Positions 1 through 7,381 of a stretch of 13,914 bases of DNA are shown here, in pieces. The stretch covers positions 1 through 13,914 of the forward strand of contig JAIRMD010000206.1 in NCBI GenBank assembly GCA_031258915.1, written 5' to 3'. The stretch's first letter is position 1; each line of letters opens with the position of its first letter. The notes beneath the pieces are model-generated. The model searched no databases and had not been told where the DNA came from. It worked only from the letters and a program-made list of their open reading frames with translations. Source of the stretch: Prevotellaceae bacterium. Its GTDB lineage: Bacteria; Bacteroidota; Bacteroidia; Bacteroidales; UBA932. The position numbers and the translations under genes were made by a program.

Positions 1-33
1 CGCCCCCGCCATCCCCACCCACCCGCAGGGCGC

Positions 34-169
34 GTCATTCCGAGCGGAGTGCGCGAGGCACGAGCGCACGAAGTCGAGGAAACTCCCACCATTTCTACCG
101 CACGACGGCGTGCGCCGACAGAGGGGGCGGTGGTGTGCTGGGAGATCCCTCGACTGCGCTCGGGATGAC
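34..169. repeat. Imperfect inverted repeat element (GTCATTCCGAGCG-type)
   Basis: The left arm (34-87) starts GTCATTCCGAGCG and ends AGTCGAGGAAACTCCC. The reverse complement of the right arm (140-169) reads GTCATCCCGAGCG then CAGTCGAGGGATCTCCC. The arms match closely except that the left carries about 24 extra bases, which themselves hold a 6-bp stem (GTGCGC at 49-54, GCGCAC at 64-69). The 52-bp centre (88-139) contains another small stem (CGCAC 99-103, GTGCG 110-114). The ends resemble a repeat family that is widespread between bacterial genes, and the structure is MITE-like with no transposase. Confidence 0.75.
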
Positions 170-214
170 GGCGCTTTGCGGGGGAAGAAGAAGGGGAGGG
201 GGTGATTCGCGCAC

Positions 215-257
215 CGCAGGGCGTTGCCCTGCGCTATTGATGTCGCCCTTTCAGGGC
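215..257. repeat. Two adjacent short hairpins
   Basis: A perfect 8-bp stem with a GTT loop lies at 215-233 (CGCAGGGC/GCCCTGCG). A 5-bp stem with a TTC loop lies at 245-257 (GCCCT/AGGGC). They are separated by CTATTGATGTC. Paired GC hairpins of this pattern look like another intergenic repeat element rather than part of a gene. No coding potential is credible here. Confidence 0.7.
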
Positions 258-283
258 TTGACGTTTGGGGCGCGAGGCGCGGC

Positions 284-364
284 GAGACGCACCGCCGTGC
301 GTCTCTACTGCGCCGGTTCGCAGCCGGATTGTCGCTGAGACGCACCGCCGTGCGTCTCTACTGC
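284..364. repeat. Two identical 28-bp palindromic repeats, 53-bp period
   Basis: Copies at 284-311 and 337-364 are identical over 28 bp and lose identity right outside. Each contains a perfect 22-bp hairpin with arms GAGACGCAC and GTGCGTCTC around a CGCC loop (284-305 and 337-358), followed by TACTGC. The 25-bp spacer (312-336) is not repeated. This resembles the short REP-like palindromic elements scattered between genes of many Bacteroidota. Lying after the operon, they could stabilise the transcript 3' end, which is inference. Confidence 0.9.
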
Positions 365-374
365 TTTAACTTAT

Positions 375-402
375 AAGAATTGGCTTGCGTAAGCCAACTC
401 TT
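375..402 (-). terminator. Candidate transcription terminator after the GH43 gene
   Basis: A hairpin lies 20 bp beyond the GH43 stop codon: 12-base arms (375-386 and 391-402) with a single mismatch and a 4-base loop. The inner seven pairs are TTGGCTT/AAGCCAA. On the transcribed strand the right arm ends in TTCTT and is followed by ATAAG, so the U-tract is poor. It may terminate transcription or protect the 3' end of the mRNA. The placement is good and the U-tract weak. Confidence 0.55.
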
Positions 403-404
403 AA

Positions 405-428
405 CTCTTAGTTCTTACCTCTTAGTTC
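405..428. repeat. Short direct repeat at the GH43 stop codon
   Basis: CTCTTAGTTC occurs twice (405-414 and 419-428), 14 bp apart, and the second copy overlaps the GH43 stop codon. Further partial copies (CTTAACTCTTA) lie just left. On the coding strand this reads as repeated AACTAAGAG just after the last codons. Slippage here would move or alter only the last residues of the enzyme. Confidence 0.7.
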
Positions 429-2350
429 GTCACAACCTTTTTCCCCCACACCGATTCGCCCGATGGGTTAATCCCTGCGTAAACAATCGTATGCGTTCGG
501 GGGGATGCTTCCCAGTCGACCTCGCGCTCTACGCAGAGCTGCTGTGCGCCCACCGTGAGCACTTTTTTTGCGGCATCCCACTCCCACGTCCCCGAAAGCG
601 CCCCGGTTGCCTTCCTGTCCGCAGCCAGCGTTAGCGGTTTGTCGGTTTGCTGCGCCCCAAAGCTGTAGGCGAGGGTGATGTGCTCCCATGTCCCTACCAG
701 CTCGTCGGCCTTGATTTCGGCGTTGGGCACGGCGGCGTAGCGCTCCGGCATTACCACCGGCCAGCCGTCCTCCGTCCAGCGAATTTTGCGCACGTGCCCC
801 ATCATAATTGCGTTGCTGTAGGCGTTGCCGCCGGTGTTTGCGGGCAGCCGGCCTTGGGAGGCGTAAAACCATTCGCCGGAGTCCGGATTTCGAAAGACGC
901 AGCAGTGCGAAATTCCTACCCAGCCGGAATGATTGCCGAACTTGTAGGGGTGGGTCAGGACAGGCTTGCAATCGCTTATGCCGGCGGCGGCGCTGCGCCC
1001 GTTGAAGTCCTCGTACGGCCCGCCGATGCTCCTCGACCGGCAAACGCGGGTGTTGTACGCCACGGTAAGCTCATCGTAGGCCAAAAAGAGGTAGTAGTAT
1101 CCCGTTTCTTCGTTGTAAACAACTTTGGGAGCTTCCGAAGCTTGCCATCTGCTGCTGCTGTTGCGGGTGTAAATTCGGCTTCCGTAGTCGGGAAGAGCGG
1201 CGGCCACCCAGGGCTCGCCGAGCTTGAACGGTTTGCCGGTGGCAGGGTCCAGCGCTACGGCAACGATGCCCGAATGCCACGAGCCGTAAATCAGCCAATG
1301 TTCTCCCTCTGGGGTGATGATGAAGGACGGGTCTATGGCGTTCCACTTGAAGTACCCGTCCCAATTATTGAGGTTTGGTCGCGACCAGCTGCTCCCGCGG
1401 TCGGTGGAGGAGCACACCACCATGCCCTTATCCTCCCACAGGTTAGCGGACAAATCGTCGGTTTCCATCAAACCGATAAAGGCGCGCTCTGTCCACGAGC
1501 CGTCGAAGTTGGCAGTGGTGTTTTGCTTTCCGGTCAGGATGTAGTTGTCCACCACCACGCAGTAGTACATGCGGTACTTGCTGCCCGCCTTTCGCACCGC
1601 AGGCGCCCAGTAGCCGTACGAGGGGTTGTTGATGGCGGGAAGCCCCTGCCGGCTGCGCATGCTGTTGAGCGTATCTTTTACCCACGCCGACGTTTCGCTC
1701 ATTGCCATTCCCCGAAACTCCCAGCTGACAAGGTCTTTTGAGCGGCGGTAGGGGAAATGCCCGTGCCCCTCGTGCGCGTTTCCGTAGGAGGCATCGGTGG
1801 CGTACATGTAGTAGTATTCGCCGCACTTTTCCACCGTAGGGTCGTGCACGTTTGCCAGATTCCATTCGCTGCGTCGGCTCCAGCTGCTTATGGGCGAGTA
1901 GTCGTCGGGGTAGCCGGGCGCGGTGAACGCTGCCAGCTGCTCGTCTTCCTCCGGCACGGCGGCGGCTGTGGTGAAGCGAATGGCGGGAGAGTAGGCTACC
2001 CCCGCGCCGTTTACGGCAAAGGCGCGGGCAAAGTAGGCGGTGTTGGCCGCCAGCCCGCTGATGTTCCGCTCAAAGTCGACGGCCGCGCTGTACACGCTCA
2101 CGGAGGAGTCGCTTTTGTCCGGATTTTCCCGTGCGCTGCTCCAGCAGAATCCTTTTTCGGTAACGGCGCTACCTCCGCTGCTCAGGACGGTAGCCTTGAG
2201 CGTAGCAGAGGACGAGGTGGTAGCCACAACCGACGGCTCGCCGACTTCGGCGTACGCGCCAAGCGTATCCCCCTCCTTCTCTTCCTCGCTGCAAGACGCG
2301 CCTGTGAGGAGGAAGAATAGAGAAAAAACGGAGAAAAAGGTATTTTTCAT
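422..2350 (-). CDS. GH43 family surface lipoprotein, probable endo-1,5-alpha-L-arabinanase
   Basis: The product is a 642-residue enzyme predicted to hydrolyse alpha-1,5-linked arabinan by inversion at the cell surface. The lipoprotein signal peptide ends LLTGASC (Cys20), and the following SEEEKEGD is an acidic stretch of the type that sends Bacteroidota lipoproteins to the outer face. Residues about 35-128 form an FN3-like module of the kind common in this phylum (TEKGFCW, then NISGLAANTAYFARAFAVN). The GH43 propeller spans about 145-540. By alignment to the family, the catalytic triad is Asp170 (NVHDPTV, base), Asp340 (NAIDPSF, pKa modulator) and Glu406 (QASEAPKV, acid). WAPAVRK, HWLIYGSWHSGI and GYYYLFLAYDELT are further family segments. 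His475/His482 are candidates for the metal-coordinating histidine. Residues about 548-642 match the beta-barrel GH43 C-terminal domain found in Bacillus AbnB-type arabinanases. Arabinofuranosidase or xylan activity cannot be excluded from sequence alone. It is the last gene of the operon, one base after SusD. Confidence 0.93.
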   Translation of the reverse strand: MKNTFFSVFSLFFLLTGASCSEEEKEGDTLGAYAEVGEPSVVATTSSSATLKATVLSSGGSAVTEKGFCWSSARENPDKSDSSVSVYSAAVDFERNISGLAANTAYFARAFAVNGAGVAYSPAIRFTTAAAVPEEDEQLAAFTAPGYPDDYSPISSWSRRSEWNLANVHDPTVEKCGEYYYMYATDASYGNAHEGHGHFPYRRSKDLVSWEFRGMAMSETSAWVKDTLNSMRSRQGLPAINNPSYGYWAPAVRKAGSKYRMYYCVVVDNYILTGKQNTTANFDGSWTERAFIGLMETDDLSANLWEDKGMVVCSSTDRGSSWSRPNLNNWDGYFKWNAIDPSFIITPEGEHWLIYGSWHSGIVAVALDPATGKPFKLGEPWVAAALPDYGSRIYTRNSSSRWQASEAPKVVYNEETGYYYLFLAYDELTVAYNTRVCRSRSIGGPYEDFNGRSAAAGISDCKPVLTHPYKFGNHSGWVGISHCCVFRNPDSGEWFYASQGRLPANTGGNAYSNAIMMGHVRKIRWTEDGWPVVMPERYAAVPNAEIKADELVGTWEHITLAYSFGAQQTDKPLTLAADRKATGALSGTWEWDAAKKVLTVGAQQLCVEREVDWEASPRTHTIVYAGINPSGESVWGKKVVTN

Positions 2351-2351
2351 G

Positions 2352-4127
2352 CTACAGCTCCCAGCCCGGATTTTGCTTTAGATTCGGTGCACGCTTCACC
2401 TCGTCGTTCGGTAAGGGGAAAAAGTAGCTTTTGGGGCTGATGAACGTGCGCGTGGGATGCTTCTGCGCCGGCGCGTACGAGTACGCAGGGTTGTCGGGGT
2501 TGTTCACCGTTACGCCGTACAGGTTGTAGTACTGCTTGTAGCGCGGCAAGCTGCTTTCCGAAGCTGCGGTTTGTCCTTCAAAAATCATCCAGCGGCGCTC
2601 GTCGAAAAAGCGATGGTCTTCAAAGCAGAGCTCAATGCGGCGCTCGTTGCGGATGCGTTCCCTCAGCTCCTCTTTCGTTTTGCCGGCATACCCCGGCATG
2701 CCCACCCGTTCGCGCACCTGATTGATGTACTGGTAGGCGTTGTCGGGTCCCTCCGCTTCGTTGACGGCTTCCGCCGCATTCAGCAGTATTTCGCCGTAGC
2801 GAAAGATGGGGCAGGAGTGCGGCGATGCGTTGCCCAGCTTAAACGAAATATTATTCAGAAACTTCTTGGTATAGTACCCGGTCAACGTACCTCCATGAAG
2901 GGACTGATAATCTATTCCGTCGGGCTGGGAGATGTCCACCTTTCTGGATTCTTCCTGCTGCACATCGCCCCAAATAGAGCCTTGATGCAGGATGGTTTGC
3001 TCCAGACGCGGGTCGCGGTTGGCGTACGGGTTTTGCGCGTCGTACGATGGATCTTGGTCGATGGGCAAGCCGTTGATGGTTTCGTAGCAATCCACCAGAT
3101 TTTGGGTGGGGTTGGTGCGCCCCACCGAAGTGATTGCCCCGCTAAATCCGCAAGGGGCCAAGAGCCGCTCAATTGCGTTAGTGTTCCAAACAGAGCGGCA
3201 AAGTATGTACTCGTTGTTGTAAACCGGATTAGCCACAAAGCACTCGTAGTAGTTTTTTGCCGGATCGCTTGGGCTTGCTGTGAACAAGCTGTAAGGAATG
3301 CTCTGCGCTGCATTCTTTGCAATAAAATCGCGGGCGGCTTGGGCGGCTTCGCTCCAATATTCAGCGTTGTTATTCGGGTTGTGCAGCTTGGATGCGCGAT
3401 ACAGGAGGGCTCTTGACTTTAGGGCGTACGCGGCCGCTCCGTTTACGCGCCCCCAGTTTTCCTCTTCATTGCTGTATCGGAACGGTAAAAGGTCTTTGAC
3501 CACGTCGCACTGGTCGGCTATCCATTTGAGGGCGTCTGCCGCGTTTGTTCGCGGCATGTTCATGGCTTCCGGGTCTCCCAAGTCGAAAACCACCGGTACC
3601 CCGTCTTCGTCTTCGCCAATGATGGGCGCATCGCCAAACCAGCAAACGATGTCGAAGTGGAAAATCGCCCTCAGCAGCTGCGCTTCGCTCCTGTAGCGGT
3701 CGTACAGGCGGTTGTCGTCGCCCGCTTTTTCCGTATTTCCGACCACCTCGGCGCGTACGTTTTTTAGAAACTGGTTGGCTTTGCGTATGCCGTATACGTC
3801 GGTTGACCAAAATCCCAGCAGGGGGTGATTGGCGGCGGAGTAGCCGTCGTTGAGCACGGCGTGGTAGTAGTGTACGTCCCAGTACGATACGGCGTTGTCG
3901 GTCATGCAGTCGCGCGATGCGCCCAAGAACTGCTCGTCGGTGTAGCCGGCAAAAATATCGGGGAGGTTGACGTAAATGTTTGCCAGAAATCCTCGCGTAT
4001 TTTCCTTGCTGCTAAACACTTGCTCCTCCGACATGGAAATATCATATTCCTTATCCAAGAAATCGTTGCAGGAGGCAATGAAGAAGAGCACGCCTGCTGC
4101 AGTCAGGTAGAATTTTTTGGTGTTCAT
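2352..4127 (-). CDS. SusD/RagB-family surface glycan-binding lipoprotein (second pair)
   Basis: The product is a 591-residue SusD-like lipoprotein. The start is the ATG at 4127. The frame stays open upstream to 4289, but that extension lies inside the end of the SusC gene and would bury the signal peptide, so it is rejected. The signal peptide is MNTKKFYLTAAGVLFFIASC with lipidation at Cys20, followed by NDFLDKE. Family motifs are RSEAQLLRAIFHFDIVCWFGDAPII (about 146-170), the AYALKSRALLYRASKL helix (about 233-248), the RYGEILLNAAEAVNEAEGPD helix (about 443-462), the basic-acidic RNERRIELCFEDHRFFDERRW block (about 493-513), and the closing PLPNDEV with a terminal QNPGWEL. It should form the lid of the second SusC. 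Only one base separates its TAG from the GH43 start, so translation of the two is probably coupled, which makes this SusD and the enzyme co-produced surface partners. Confidence 0.96.
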   Translation of the reverse strand: MNTKKFYLTAAGVLFFIASCNDFLDKEYDISMSEEQVFSSKENTRGFLANIYVNLPDIFAGYTDEQFLGASRDCMTDNAVSYWDVHYYHAVLNDGYSAANHPLLGFWSTDVYGIRKANQFLKNVRAEVVGNTEKAGDDNRLYDRYRSEAQLLRAIFHFDIVCWFGDAPIIGEDEDGVPVVFDLGDPEAMNMPRTNAADALKWIADQCDVVKDLLPFRYSNEEENWGRVNGAAAYALKSRALLYRASKLHNPNNNAEYWSEAAQAARDFIAKNAAQSIPYSLFTASPSDPAKNYYECFVANPVYNNEYILCRSVWNTNAIERLLAPCGFSGAITSVGRTNPTQNLVDCYETINGLPIDQDPSYDAQNPYANRDPRLEQTILHQGSIWGDVQQEESRKVDISQPDGIDYQSLHGGTLTGYYTKKFLNNISFKLGNASPHSCPIFRYGEILLNAAEAVNEAEGPDNAYQYINQVRERVGMPGYAGKTKEELRERIRNERRIELCFEDHRFFDERRWMIFEGQTAASESSLPRYKQYYNLYGVTVNNPDNPAYSYAPAQKHPTRTFISPKSYFFPLPNDEVKRAPNLKQNPGWEL

Positions 4128-4147
4128 AATTTCAAAATGTATTAAGA

Positions 4148-7100
4148 TTAAAAACCGATATTGACTCCAAATGAAAACGAGCGGGTTTTTGGATACCACC
4201 AGCAGTAGCTCATTGGCTTTTCGGGGTCTGTCCCTTCCGGCAGCTCGCTGAACGTAAACAGGTTGTATCCGCTGAAGTAAATGCGGCAATTCGTCATGTT
4301 GATTTTGGCAATCAGGTTTTTGGGTAGCGAATAGCCTACTTCTATATTTCGGAAGGACAAGTAGTTTCCGTTTTTAATCCAGATGTCGTTGTGGTATGTA
4401 CCCGTTGCTCTGTCGCTGTCGATGCCGCTAAACCCGCCGTAGGTAGGTCTTGGGTAGGTGGCGTTTACGTTGCGCGGGTCGGTTGGGTCGTCGTTAAAGT
4501 ACCCCCACGCTTTGGTTACTTCGTGGGTACCCATGTTGCTCCAGCCCGAAAAGCTTATGGCGGGCGAGAGGAATACGGAGCGGTTGAGGTAGGCCGTGAG
4601 GACGGCGCGCGCATCGAAGCCCATCCACTCAAGCCCAACGGTTAGGCTGGGGATGAGCTCGGGGATGATGGTGTAGCCGGTGGGCGTTTTATCGTTCACG
4701 TCAATCTGTCGGTCGTTGTTCAGGTCTTGAAACACGGCCGTGCCCAGCTTTTGCGCGCCGCTCGACGAGGTGTTGTAGGGGTACTTCTCCGGATGGTCGA
4801 TGGCGTCCTGCTGGCTGGAGGCAATCAGGTCGGGGTCGCTGGCCCACTGCACAAAGCGGTACTGGTTCCAGCCGCCCACCCCGTTGTTGAACGCGCCTTC
4901 GTACATGGCCGCAACTTCTGTGTAGTCAAAGATGCGGTTGCCTGTTTTTGCCTGCCATTCTACATCGGGGGCTAACTCGTCCATTTCGGTTATTTGGTTT
5001 GTGTTCCACGTTACCATTCCCTCAACGTAGTAGCTGAGCGTGCCGAGGCGGTTGCGGTGTCCCAGCGTCAGCTCAAACCCTTTGCTTTCTACCTTGCCGT
5101 ATGAATCCTGCGGGGCGTTCACCCCCAGAATAATCGGCACCGTAGTGCGGGTTACGAGGATATTGGAGCGCCACTCTTTGAATGCGTCCACAGCGCCGTA
5201 CAGCTTTTTACCCCAGAAGTCAACGTCTGCGCCTACGTTCAGCATGTCGGAAATTTCCCATTTGTTGTTGCTGTTGCCCACTTTACTTTCCGCAATACCG
5301 CTGATGCTCGACTGAGAAGTCCCAAAGTTGTAGCTTGTTCCCGAGCCGTAGGTGCTTTGGTAAGGGTATCGCCCTGCGCCCGTGTTGGACTGTCCGGCGC
5401 GTCCGTAGGAGGCGCGGAGCTTGAGCAGGCTTACGTTTTTGCTCTTAAACCACGATTCTTCCGACGCCACCCAGCCTGCCGATACGCCGGGAAAAAGCCC
5501 CCAGCGCTCTTCGAGCGCATAGTTGTCGGATGCCATCCGCGAAACGCTGCCGGCGAGGATGTAGCGGTTGCCGTACACGTAGGAGGCCTGCGCGTTGTAC
5601 GACAGGTAGCGGTTGGAAGATTCGGAGCCCTGCGTAACGTTCTTGAAGGTGCGGATAAACGCTTGGGCGTTCACGGCGTGCTCTCCGAAGCTTTTTTCGT
5701 AGCTCAGCCCGGCGTTGAAGTTGACGTTGAAGTAGTACTCGCGGGGGTTGGTAGATGGGTTGGCCAGCGCCGAATAGGTGGTGTAGCGGGTAAGGGTATA
5801 CTCCGACACGTCGCTCACGTCGGCCGTATAGTTGTAGTTAAAGGAGTTTACGCTGTTGGTTTGGCTGGATTCAAACGTTTCGTAGGAGTCGAAGCTCAGC
5901 GTTGCCTTTGCCTTCAGTCCGGGTACAAGGCTTCCCAAGTCTCCGTTTACGTTCACCGTGCTGTAGAGGTTTCGGCGGCGGTTTTTCTCCAGCCCCGAAG
6001 AGGCCAGCAGGCGGCCGGCATTTTCGGCGGAGTTGGTAGCGTACAGCTCGCCGGTGGGCGTGTAGACCGGCTCCATAGGGTTTGCCTCCACCGCCCCAAA
6101 CGTAACCAAGTTGAACACCCCCGTGTAGGGCTGCGAAATATCGTCAATGCGCCCTCCGAGATCTAAGGATACGTTGAGAAAGCTGTTGACGTCGATGTCG
6201 ATGTTTGAGCGCAGGTTGAAGCGGTCTAATACGTGCTGGGTGCTAAACCCGTCGTTGTACTCCGTCCACTTGGAGTTCCACATGCCCTCCTGACGGAGGT
6301 AGGAGCCCGAAATGAAGTACCGCGTGCGCTCGTTGCCGCCGCTTATGGAAAGGTTGGTTTTGTGCATGGGCGCTGCTTCGCGGTAGAGCTCCTCGTACCA
6401 GTTGGTGTTAAAGTAGCGATACTGCTCCATTCCCTCCAGCGTTTCACCCGCCGACACCTGCCGATATTTTTCGATAACCTCGTCCGAGTACAGCGGTTCT
6501 AATCCGTCAAGGTATCTCACCTGATTGCGGGTTAGCGCCATGTTGTACGAGTTTTGCGTCTCCATTCTGTTGCTCAGCAGCTGGTATCCCACCTCCTGCG
6601 TAAAGTTGATTTTTGTTCGGCCGGCTTCACCCCGCTTGGTCGTTACCATAATCGCTCCGTTGGCGCCCCTCATGCCGTAGATGGCGCACGCCGCGGCGTC
6701 TTTCAGGATGGTTATGTTCTCAATGGGGTATGCGTCGAGAAAGGAGAGGTCTCTCTCCACGTTGTCTACAATGACGAGGGGGCTTCGCGCGCTGCTGTTC
6801 ATGGTGCGCAGCCCTCGAATGTATATTGCCGTCTCCGTCCACCCCGGTTCGCTTGCCCACTCGTAGGTTTCCACGCCGGTAACCGTTGAGGTGAAGGCAT
6901 TTTGGAGCACGGTGATGGGGTGCCGCTGCAGCTCCTCGCCCGTTACCACTGAGGTGGCTTCGGTAATGAACTTTTTCTGCTTGCGCAGGAACGGAACGGG
7001 CATAGTGTGGGCGTACTCGTCCAGATCGGCCTCCAGCACAATTTGGAAATCTTCCCTAAACTCCGCAAGAACGGTTTTGCTGAAATAGCCCGCGCTGCTG

Positions 7101-7363
7101 ACGCAAATTTCGTCGGTGCTTTTTACATTTTTCAAGTCAAAAAACCCGTCTTTGTCCGACAGCGCAATGCTGCTCGACTCGGCAACGTTCACCACAGCTC
7201 CGGCAAGCGGCTTGCCTTCGCTGTCCACAATGCGCCCCCGCAAGGCGCTCTTCTCATTCTGCGCCCAAACGGAATGGCTTATCGCAGGAACAAGTAACAT
7301 TATCAGCAGGAGCTTACTTGCTCCCGCCAATCGTTTCACGATACTGATAGCTGTTGTGTACAT
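4148..7363 (-). CDS. SusC/RagA-family TonB-linked transporter (second pair), atypical TonB-box region
   Basis: The product is a 1071-residue SusC-type transporter. Residues 1-34 are a Sec signal peptide with a rather long n-region (KR at 10-11, core SKLLLIMLLVPAISH, likely cut at VWA-QN). A CarboxypepD_reg-like domain spans about 40-110. The plug lies at about 134-245, with AIYIRGLR, PLVIVDNVERD and ILKDAAACAIYGMRGANGAIMV as clear SusC signatures. The barrel ends in a terminal Phe (SFSFGVNIGF). Unlike the first SusC, the stretch between regulatory domain and plug has no VVVVGYG motif. It reads DEYAHTMPVPFLRKQKKF (residues 115-132). Normal SusC length and an intact plug and barrel argue against a pseudogene. 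The ATG at 7363 sits 18 bp after the first SusD stop, and the gene ends 20 bp before its own SusD. It probably imports a different oligosaccharide size or side-chain form from the first pair (inference). Confidence 0.95.
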   Translation of the reverse strand: MYTTAISIVKRLAGASKLLLIMLLVPAISHSVWAQNEKSALRGRIVDSEGKPLAGAVVNVAESSSIALSDKDGFFDLKNVKSTDEICVSSAGYFSKTVLAEFREDFQIVLEADLDEYAHTMPVPFLRKQKKFITEATSVVTGEELQRHPITVLQNAFTSTVTGVETYEWASEPGWTETAIYIRGLRTMNSSARSPLVIVDNVERDLSFLDAYPIENITILKDAAACAIYGMRGANGAIMVTTKRGEAGRTKINFTQEVGYQLLSNRMETQNSYNMALTRNQVRYLDGLEPLYSDEVIEKYRQVSAGETLEGMEQYRYFNTNWYEELYREAAPMHKTNLSISGGNERTRYFISGSYLRQEGMWNSKWTEYNDGFSTQHVLDRFNLRSNIDIDVNSFLNVSLDLGGRIDDISQPYTGVFNLVTFGAVEANPMEPVYTPTGELYATNSAENAGRLLASSGLEKNRRRNLYSTVNVNGDLGSLVPGLKAKATLSFDSYETFESSQTNSVNSFNYNYTADVSDVSEYTLTRYTTYSALANPSTNPREYYFNVNFNAGLSYEKSFGEHAVNAQAFIRTFKNVTQGSESSNRYLSYNAQASYVYGNRYILAGSVSRMASDNYALEERWGLFPGVSAGWVASEESWFKSKNVSLLKLRASYGRAGQSNTGAGRYPYQSTYGSGTSYNFGTSQSSISGIAESKVGNSNNKWEISDMLNVGADVDFWGKKLYGAVDAFKEWRSNILVTRTTVPIILGVNAPQDSYGKVESKGFELTLGHRNRLGTLSYYVEGMVTWNTNQITEMDELAPDVEWQAKTGNRIFDYTEVAAMYEGAFNNGVGGWNQYRFVQWASDPDLIASSQQDAIDHPEKYPYNTSSSGAQKLGTAVFQDLNNDRQIDVNDKTPTGYTIIPELIPSLTVGLEWMGFDARAVLTAYLNRSVFLSPAISFSGWSNMGTHEVTKAWGYFNDDPTDPRNVNATYPRPTYGGFSGIDSDRATGTYHNDIWIKNGNYLSFRNIEVGYSLPKNLIAKINMTNCRIYFSGYNLFTFSELPEGTDPEKPMSYCWWYPKTRSFSFGVNIGF

Positions 7364-7381
7364 ATTTTTTGATTTAGAAGA

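Larger units (their letters stand above)
1..421. other. Gene-free intergenic region downstream of the operon
   Basis: No credible gene is present in these 421 bases. The open frames on the plus strand are made of low-complexity GC-rich translation and overlap the palindromes. The region holds, from left to right, the inverted repeat element, a purine-rich tract (180-204), the two GC hairpins, the paired 28-bp palindromes, the terminator candidate and the short direct repeats. It marks the 3' boundary of the operon. Confidence 0.8.

Noticed and set aside
122..204. Possible G-quadruplex in the G-rich tract
   Set aside because: The compact part (180-202) has only three long G-runs, and the other runs are distant. 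The evidence is too weak to call.
135..338. Small plus-strand open frame (67 codons) in the intergenic region, and another at 380-634
   Set aside because: The first spans inverted-repeat and hairpin DNA. The second begins in the terminator hairpin and runs antisense into GH43. Neither resembles a protein.
284..364. CRISPR array
   Set aside because: There are only two repeats with one 25-bp spacer, each repeat is a full palindrome, and no cas gene is near.
647..1741. 364-codon plus-strand frame opposite GH43, and similar long plus-strand frames at 2457-3416, 5357-6166 and 9838-10716
   Set aside because: All are antisense shadows of well-supported genes and have no recognisable domains or gene spacing of their own.
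4128..4289. Upstream extension of the second SusD frame to an earlier start
   Set aside because: It overlaps the end of the SusC gene and places 54 residues before an ideal lipoprotein signal peptide starting at 4127.
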